DNA of 10,415 bases from Gp7-AA10 sp035516895 (GTDB lineage: Bacteria; Acidobacteriota; Thermoanaerobaculia; Gp7-AA8), in assembly GCA_035516895.1 (NCBI GenBank), contig DATIZY010000113.1:1-10415 (forward strand), written 5' to 3'. The notes beneath the pieces are model-generated. The model worked only from the letters and a program-made list of their open reading frames with translations. It made no database searches and was not told the DNA's origin. The position numbers were made by a program, and so were the translations under genes. Of this stretch, positions 5,232-10,415 are shown in pieces (position 1 is the first letter of the stretch; each line of letters starts with the position of its first letter).

Positions 5232-7031
5232 GTGTACACGCGTTATCGCACGCGTATGAAGCGGCTGCTCGCCCTGCTCCTCCTTGCCACGTCCGCATTC
5301 GCCGCCGACGAGCCGAAGAAGCTCGACATCACTCTCGAGCCGCTCGGTGACAGCGATTCCGGCGTGGTCACGCGTATCACCTTCAAGTACACGATCCCGT
5401 CCGACGAACCCGAGGGAGTGCCGCTCGCGATCATCGGCTCGGCCACGCAGGAGCAGACGACGAAGACGTTTCGCTATCCGCTGCAGCCGTCGCAGCGCAC
5501 GGAGCTGACCACGATTCAAACGCTGCAGCCGGGCGACGTCGACATCGAAGCGCGTCTGATGATCCCGCTCGAAGAGCAGGCGCCGGTGATCCTCGCAAAG
5601 AACGAGCAGCACTTCACGATCGCGAAAACGAACAAGCCGTACGTCGCCGGCGAAGGCGCCGGGGCGGAAGCCGTTCTCGCAGAAGGGAGCGTCCCCGCGA
5701 GCGGCGATTCGGTGCGCATCACATCGGCTCATCGCGACGTCGCGCCGAATCTGTTCATCATTGATGTCGACGTGAAGCCGCCGGTGAAGCGCGTCGAGTT
5801 CTGGGTCGAAGACAAGAAAATCATGGCGCGCAACGCGCCTCCCTACCGCGCCGAGCTCGACCTCGGCGAGATTCCGAAGCGCGTCGAAGTGCGCGCGATC
5901 GGATACGACGCTCACGGCCGCTACGTCGATGCCGATGCGTTCGTGGTGAACGAAAGTGCCCTGCCGCTCGAGGTCAAGATCACGCGCACCGACACGACGG
6001 ACCACGTCTCGCACGTGAAGCTCAGCGTTCAGAATCCGAAAGACACACCGCTGAAGAGCGTCGTCCTGTACGCCGATCAGAAAAAATTCTTCACGTGGAA
6101 CGGGCCGCCCTATGCTCTCGACATTCCCGACGCGCGCCTGACGAACGTCAAGTTCCTCCGCGCATCGGTCATCGACGCGACGAACTACGAGGCCTCCGAT
6201 CTCCTCTTCCTCAACGGCGCGCAGATCAACGAGGAGGTTGAGGTCAATCTCATCGAGCTTCCGGTCGCCGTCACCGACTCGGCCGGCGTTCCGATCGTCG
6301 GCCTGACCAAAGCGGACTTCCAGGTTCGTGAAAGCGGGCAGGTGCGGACGATCACGAATTTCGACGCGGCGTCGAACCTGCCGATCTCCGTGGGATTGTT
6401 GATCGATCACTCCGGCAGCATGAAGCCGCGCATGGAAGCAACGCGCAAAGCGGCGGTCGAGTTTCTCAGCCGCATCGTCAAGCCGAAGGATCAGGCCTTC
6501 GTCGCCGGCTTCTCGTTCGACGCGACGAAGGACGCGCCGTTCGCCCACGACATGGGCGCGCTCTACGAGCAGGTGAGCTCGATTCCCGACGCGAGCGGCG
6601 GAACGTCGCTGTACGACGCGATCGTGACCGGCCTGTACCGCTTCCGGACGCTGCAGGGGCGCCGGGCGTTGATCATCCTGACCGACGGCGAAGACACGAC
6701 CTCGCGCTTGTCGTACGACGAGATGCTTTCGTACGCGCGCGCCGCTCGCGTCCCCCTCTACTTCATCGGCATCGGCCTCGGCCTGAGTGACATCAGCGGT
6801 ACCCATGCGATGCGCGACCTCGCGGGCGAGACCGGCGGCGTCGCCTACTTCATCAAAGACGTCAAGAACCTCGATGCAACGTACGCGGAATTGGAGAAGG
6901 ACCTCCGATCGCAGTACCTGATCGCCTATGACAGCGAGAGCTCGAAGAGCGACAAGAAGTACCGGCCGATCGAGGTGACCGTGGACCGCCCCGGTGCGCG
7001 CGTTCGAACGATCCGCGGCTATCTGCCGTAG
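5232..7031 (+). CDS. Secreted VWFA-related protein with internal duplication
   Basis: Exported protein, 599 residues from GTG 5232 (591 from ATG 5256). The signal peptide is clear: arginine-rich n-region, core LLALLLLA, cleavage likely after SAFA (about 24). The mature protein has an N-terminal beta-rich part (about 25-160), two similar Ig-like segments (about 185-240 and 274-329, sharing a D-x-K ... PPY pattern), a short linker typical of the family (VAVTDSAGVPIVGLTKADFQV, 345-365) and a VWA domain (about 383-560). The metal-binding MIDAS motif is intact: Asp392-x-Ser394-x-Ser396 (DHSGS), Thr458 in GGTSLYD and Asp485 in LTDGED. The architecture matches the VWFA-related family abundant in Acidobacteria, whose role is unknown; metal-dependent protein binding is likely. 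There is no transmembrane anchor or sorting signal at the C-terminus. Transcribed divergently from mobB and convergent with the transglycosylase. Confidence 0.88.
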   Translation: MYTRYRTRMKRLLALLLLATSAFAADEPKKLDITLEPLGDSDSGVVTRITFKYTIPSDEPEGVPLAIIGSATQEQTTKTFRYPLQPSQRTELTTIQTLQPGDVDIEARLMIPLEEQAPVILAKNEQHFTIAKTNKPYVAGEGAGAEAVLAEGSVPASGDSVRITSAHRDVAPNLFIIDVDVKPPVKRVEFWVEDKKIMARNAPPYRAELDLGEIPKRVEVRAIGYDAHGRYVDADAFVVNESALPLEVKITRTDTTDHVSHVKLSVQNPKDTPLKSVVLYADQKKFFTWNGPPYALDIPDARLTNVKFLRASVIDATNYEASDLLFLNGAQINEEVEVNLIELPVAVTDSAGVPIVGLTKADFQVRESGQVRTITNFDAASNLPISVGLLIDHSGSMKPRMEATRKAAVEFLSRIVKPKDQAFVAGFSFDATKDAPFAHDMGALYEQVSSIPDASGGTSLYDAIVTGLYRFRTLQGRRALIILTDGEDTTSRLSYDEMLSYARAARVPLYFIGIGLGLSDISGTHAMRDLAGETGGVAYFIKDVKNLDATYAELEKDLRSQYLIAYDSESSKSDKKYRPIEVTVDRPGARVRTIRGYLP

Positions 7032-7039
7032 GCACGCAT

Positions 7040-9307
7040 CTACTTCGCGAGCCGCTCGTACGACGCGCGAAGCATCTGCACACGTTTGACGTAGTTGCGC
7101 GTTTCCTGGAACGGCATCGACTCGAGAAATTCGTCGAGCGGTTTGTGCGGCGCAGCGCGGCGCCAGCGCATGACGTTGCCGATGCCTGCGTTGTACGACG
7201 CGATCGCGAGCAGCGTCTGCCCGTTGAGCATGTCGACGAGGGTTCGAAAGTAGAACGTGCCGAGGCGGATGTTGACGTCCGGGTTTTCGGCGTTCGACGA
7301 AGTGTGCAGCCGGTGCGCGAGCTCGCGCGTCGTCGGCGGCATGAGCTGCATCAGTCCCACCGCGCCGGCCGCCGAGCGCGCAGTCGGGTTGTAGTAGCTC
7401 TCCTGATGAATCAATCCCATGATCAGATATGGATCGAGATTGTTGTTCTTCGCCGCCTTGACGATCGAGTCGCGATACCGGGTCGGGTAGTACATCCGCA
7501 GGAAGTACGGCGGAACGGAGTCCTGCTCGACGGTCGCGAGCTCGGGAAATGCGCGGCGAGCGGAGCGCATCATCAGCAGCATGTCGCCGGTGCTGTTGTA
7601 CAGGTCGGCGAGCAGCGCATCGGCGTACGGCTGATTCCTGCGATTCACGTTCTTCTGAATCTCGAGGCGCGCGTCGCGAGGGTCATTCAACGCTGTGAGC
7701 TCGTACGCCAGCCGCAGCTCCTGCGGCATGTTCTGTTCGGCGATCTGCGGCCAGTCCGCCCGCTGCATCTTCAGAGGATTGACGGCCGGCTCGTGATGCT
7801 GCGCGCCGTGCGCCTGGCAAAACAGCACGAAGACGTCGGCGTAAGGCGCCGCGGCGAGCTCACGATAGATTGCCTCCGCTTCCTCTTTCCTGCCGAGCTG
7901 CTCGAGCGAGCGGCCGCGCCAGTATTCAGCCTGGCGCTGCACATTCGGATTGCGGTACGTGTCGCGGATGAACGTGCACAGCTCCGACGCATCATTGAAA
8001 TCGCCGCGCGAATATGCCGACCACGCTTTGTCCCAGAAGTGCTGCAATCCCGCTTCCTGCGCCGGATCGAGCTTCGCGAGCTCCCCGATCAGGTCGCGCT
8101 CGTAATCGTCCTGGTTTTTCGATTCGGCGATTTCGATGAGCGAATTCAGCACCTCGATGCGCACCTCGTCGACGATGGGAAGTTGCAGCAGGTCCTTGAG
8201 CCGTTCGACCGAGAAACGGTCGTACTCCTCTTTTTTCGCCTTCTTCGCCAGGTCGACGAGGTGCTCGATCTTGCGGACGTTGACGTACCGCGGCCGGACC
8301 GTCGCTTTTTTCTTGCCGTGCGCGGGAACGCGAATCGTCCCTTTGCGCTCCTTGACGATGATCGTCTTGTCGACGTTCGGGTTGATCGACGCGGAGAGCG
8401 CGCGATAGTTGTTCGATGCCGTGTAGATCGCCGGGATCGCGATCTTGTACGGGCCGGACGCGAGCGGCTCGAGGACTTTGTTCGAATCGTCGTAGCGGTG
8501 AAGCTGATTGAGTGCGAGCCCGCGATTGAGCTCGATGGGCAAGCGGAGCGGCGCGAACTCACCAGTCGTGGGCAGCGTGTTCAGCTCTGCGAGGGCGTTG
8601 GCGGGATCGCCGTCGCGCATGAGGCTCACCGCGCGCTCGAGTCGCTGCCGCGGCTCGAGCTGAATCGGCGCACTCGGCCCCAGCGCCGTAAGCGTGCGAA
8701 TGATCGCGATCGCATCGCCGGCCTGTTGCGTCGTCGGATTCCTCACGGCGATGTCCCGCGCGGTCTCCAGCACGGTGTCGATGTCGCCGCGGACAAAGCT
8801 GTCGGCAAGGGATTGCCACCGCGCGTTCGCCGCCGGTTGCGATTGATCCGCTCGCGCGGCGATCTCGTCGTAGATCTCTCCGGCCGCGTGCCAGTCGCCT
8901 TCCGCGTTGTAGAGGTCCGCCAGCGCGAATCCCGCGACGCCCCAGTTGACCATCTTCGGCGTGCGGTTCCACAGATCCGCGTACGTCCGCCGCGCAGCAT
9001 CGCTGTTGCCTTCGCGCTGCAGCGCGTTCGCGAGAAAGAAGATCCGGTACTCCTCGACCGTGCGCCGTCCGCAGGTGAACGACGCGAACTCTCGCGCCGC
9101 GGTCGACGCGTCGCCGCGTTGCAGCGCGTCCAGTGCCGCCCCGAATTTCGGCTGCAGCATCGCCAGATCGGGAGGCGCTTCCGGTTTCGGCGGGCGCGAC
9201 GCCTCGCGCTCCGTTCTGGTGCGCAGCACGACGATCAGGATCGCGACGCCGATCGCGATGAGGAGCACCGCGGCGGACGCGATGATCCATTTGCGCCGGG
9301 ACTTCAT
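7040..9307 (-). CDS. Membrane-anchored soluble-lytic-transglycosylase-like protein
   Basis: Cleaves the MurNAc-GlcNAc bond of peptidoglycan, leaving 1,6-anhydroMurNAc ends; acts in the periplasm. 755 residues, a little longer than Slt70 (about 640). Residues 1-6 are basic, 8-28 form one transmembrane helix (uncleaved anchor likely), and about 45-600 is a helical, tetratricopeptide-like scaffold. A strongly basic segment (about 312-360, with RKGTIRVPAHGKKK) interrupts the scaffold. The catalytic SLT domain is about 610-755: LIHQESYYNP with the acid Glu636, GAVGLMQLMPPT (648-659), ASYNAGIGNV (703-712) and ETRNYVKRV (735-743). The ATG at 9307 follows the GAF protein stop by 21 nt without a good Shine-Dalgarno, so co-transcription is likely. 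The 3' end is 8 bp from the convergent VWA stop. Function secure; exact subfamily less so. Confidence 0.93.
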   Translation of the reverse strand: MKSRRKWIIASAAVLLIAIGVAILIVVLRTRTEREASRPPKPEAPPDLAMLQPKFGAALDALQRGDASTAAREFASFTCGRRTVEEYRIFFLANALQREGNSDAARRTYADLWNRTPKMVNWGVAGFALADLYNAEGDWHAAGEIYDEIAARADQSQPAANARWQSLADSFVRGDIDTVLETARDIAVRNPTTQQAGDAIAIIRTLTALGPSAPIQLEPRQRLERAVSLMRDGDPANALAELNTLPTTGEFAPLRLPIELNRGLALNQLHRYDDSNKVLEPLASGPYKIAIPAIYTASNNYRALSASINPNVDKTIIVKERKGTIRVPAHGKKKATVRPRYVNVRKIEHLVDLAKKAKKEEYDRFSVERLKDLLQLPIVDEVRIEVLNSLIEIAESKNQDDYERDLIGELAKLDPAQEAGLQHFWDKAWSAYSRGDFNDASELCTFIRDTYRNPNVQRQAEYWRGRSLEQLGRKEEAEAIYRELAAAPYADVFVLFCQAHGAQHHEPAVNPLKMQRADWPQIAEQNMPQELRLAYELTALNDPRDARLEIQKNVNRRNQPYADALLADLYNSTGDMLLMMRSARRAFPELATVEQDSVPPYFLRMYYPTRYRDSIVKAAKNNNLDPYLIMGLIHQESYYNPTARSAAGAVGLMQLMPPTTRELAHRLHTSSNAENPDVNIRLGTFYFRTLVDMLNGQTLLAIASYNAGIGNVMRWRRAAPHKPLDEFLESMPFQETRNYVKRVQMLRASYERLAK

Positions 9308-9328
9308 CGACTGCTGTCGCGCTGCGAA

Positions 9329-10415
9329 TTACAGGCCGAGAGCGCCGGCGTCGCCGTCCGCGAGGATGCGAACGAGCTCGTCATAGAAGTAGTTCGTCGC
9401 CTTCCGCACGTCTTCGGGAATGCGCTCGTCGTACATCTGGCGGCTGCGGTCGATGTCTTCCTTCAGCCGCTCGTAGAGATCTTTGTTCTTGCGGCCCTGC
9501 TCGACTTTTCCTTCGTTGTACAGCTTGATCTCCGAGACGAGAAGGCGTGCGAATCGGCGCGCTTCGTCGTGCTTCTTGCCTGCGTCGCCGCCGGGAGCCG
9601 CGGCTGCGCGCGAGATTCCGGCCGGCGGCACGAACTGCGTCGACGGACGCTCTTCTCCACCCATCGCCGGTATCGGTCCGCTCTTCGAAAGGTCGAGCGC
9701 CGGCATTGCGGTCGTTGCGAAGTTGGAGACGGGCGCTTTCGGCGCCGCGGGCGCAGGAGCAGGCTTCGGAAGCGGCGGCGCAGCTGCGGACGCAGGCTTC
9801 GGGAGTGGCGGCGCTGCTGCAGGCGCAGGCTTTGGTGCGGCTGGCGGAGGCGCAGCCGGGCGGGCGGGCGGCGGCGGGGGCGCTGCGGGCCGCGGCGGCG
9901 GAGGCTGCGGCATCATCGATTTCACATCGACTTCCGAAACGGTGACGGTCGCTTCGGAGCCCTTCGGCTGTGCCGCGACTCCTCCCGTCGACTCGCCCGC
10001 CTCGGTGAGGCTCGGCGAAGGAATCTTCTTGCGAATCGCGAGCGTGTCGATGAGCAGCCCGGTCGTGAAAACGAGGAGCTCGAGCGAAGGAGCGTCGAGT
10101 TTCGCGACGTCCCCTTCGATCGCATCGACATAAACCGCGGCGGCGACTTTGTCCTTGATCACCATCGGAATCAGGATCGCGCGCTTCGAGCCGCTGACGC
10201 CGAGACGCGTGGAGAGATTGTTGCCGTCCCAGATGATGACGTGCTCGTACCGCAGCACGCGATCGAGCTCGGGAATGAGTCCCGGCGCGGCGTTGAACCG
10301 CTTGACCGATTCATCGTTGCCGCCGTGCGCCGAGAATCCGAGGCCTTTCCAGCCGCTGAAGGTCTCACCGCGGAGGATGAGCAGCGCAGCGCGCGATCCG
10401 AATTGCACGGCTTGT
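9329..10415 (-). CDS. GAF-domain protein with Pro/Ala linker and helical C-terminus (partial)
   Basis: The reading frame is open at base 10415, so the N-terminus is outside the window; a GTG at 10408 is probably internal because family-like sequence (AVQFGSRAALLIL) continues through it. Numbering from that GTG, residues 1-128 form a GAF-like sensor fold (RAALLILRGETFSGWKGLGF, HVIIWDGNNL, ILIPMVIKDKVAAAVYVDA). Residues 129-275 are a disordered linker very rich in Pro and Ala, and 276-350 is a charged, helical, well-structured module (HDEARRFARLLVSEIKLYNE, LYERLKEDIDRSR, NYFYDELVRIL). No signal peptide or kinase, cyclase or DNA-binding motif is visible in this part. The name is descriptive: I do not know its function. 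Being just upstream of a transglycosylase, it may belong to cell-envelope or stress sensing, but that is a guess from position. Confidence 0.8.
   Translation of the reverse strand, partial: QAVQFGSRAALLILRGETFSGWKGLGFSAHGGNDESVKRFNAAPGLIPELDRVLRYEHVIIWDGNNLSTRLGVSGSKRAILIPMVIKDKVAAAVYVDAIEGDVAKLDAPSLELLVFTTGLLIDTLAIRKKIPSPSLTEAGESTGGVAAQPKGSEATVTVSEVDVKSMMPQPPPPRPAAPPPPPARPAAPPPAAPKPAPAAAPPLPKPASAAAPPLPKPAPAPAAPKAPVSNFATTAMPALDLSKSGPIPAMGGEERPSTQFVPPAGISRAAAAPGGDAGKKHDEARRFARLLVSEIKLYNEGKVEQGRKNKDLYERLKEDIDRSRQMYDERIPEDVRKATNYFYDELVRILADGDAGALGL
9761..9858 (-). repeat. 33-bp tandem repeat, about three copies, inside the GAF protein gene
   Basis: Copies begin near 9761, 9794 and 9827 (AGGCTTCGG, AGGCTTCGG, AGGCTTTGG on the plus strand), a constant 33-bp period. 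It encodes an 11-residue unit seen on the minus strand as KPAPAAAPPLP, KPASAAAPPLP and the diverged KPAPAPAAPKA. The unit length is a multiple of three, so copy-number change would lengthen or shorten the linker without a frameshift. A further Pro-rich run follows at about 9840-9915, without the clear period. Confidence 0.7.

Noticed and set aside
5100..6806. 568-residue open frame on the minus strand, antisense to the VWA gene
   Set aside because: It is rich in Arg, Asp, His and Val with no recognisable motif, as expected for the complement of a GC-rich coding frame. The plus-strand frame has a signal peptide and intact VWA motifs.
7015..7055. Possible bidirectional terminator between the convergent VWA and transglycosylase genes
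   Set aside because: GCGGCT (7015-7020) pairs with AGCCGC (7050-7055) and TGCC (7024-7027) with GGCA (7031-7034), but the stems are short, the loop is long and there is no T-run on either strand.
1..10415. Mobile element, prophage, CRISPR array, tRNA or rRNA
   Set aside because: No transposase or integrase motifs, no regularly spaced repeats, and no cloverleaf with tRNA consensus features were found; the three-armed element at 2316-2408 lacks tRNA T-loop and anticodon features.

Overview
This window comes from a GC-rich bacterial chromosome. The best guess is a member of Acidobacteriota (perhaps Thermoanaerobaculia-like). That rests on the secreted von Willebrand A protein at 5232-7031, which has the architecture of the family known as the VWFA-related acidobacterial domain, on a GAF protein with a proline-rich linker, and on general codon and GC style. 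No rRNA or other marker gene is present, so the assignment is an inference. The content is chromosomal housekeeping: no prophage, insertion sequence, tRNA, rRNA or CRISPR array was seen.

Left half (1-5163, all minus strand): a tightly packed run, in transcription order mobB-like GTPase, a Gph-type HAD phosphatase, SerB-type phosphoserine phosphatase, a class V aminotransferase, serA with a C-terminal ACT domain, then an aldo/keto reductase cut off by the window edge. The first four genes overlap at their stop/start codons, which suggests one translationally coupled transcript. Aminotransferase, SerA and SerB together make a complete phosphorylated serine pathway (3-phosphoglycerate to serine), with an alanine-glyoxylate-type enzyme in the place of the usual SerC. 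Two non-coding spacers in this run have structure. The 97-bp gap before serA is a three-armed palindromic repeat whose end forms the serA ribosome binding site. The 111-bp gap after serA holds an 18-bp near-perfect inverted repeat.

Middle (5164-7031): a short AT-rich divergent spacer, then a plus-strand gene for an exported protein with an internal duplication and a C-terminal VWA domain with an intact metal-binding motif.

Right half (7040-10415, minus strand): a membrane-anchored lytic transglycosylase of the Slt70 type preceded 21 bp upstream by a GAF/proline-rich/helical protein that runs off the right edge. These two look co-transcribed and converge on the VWA gene with only 8 bp between stop codons.

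No clearly new biological system is evident. The most worthwhile items are the palindromic element at the serA start, the inverted repeat after serA, and the uncharacterised GAF protein next to the transglycosylase.
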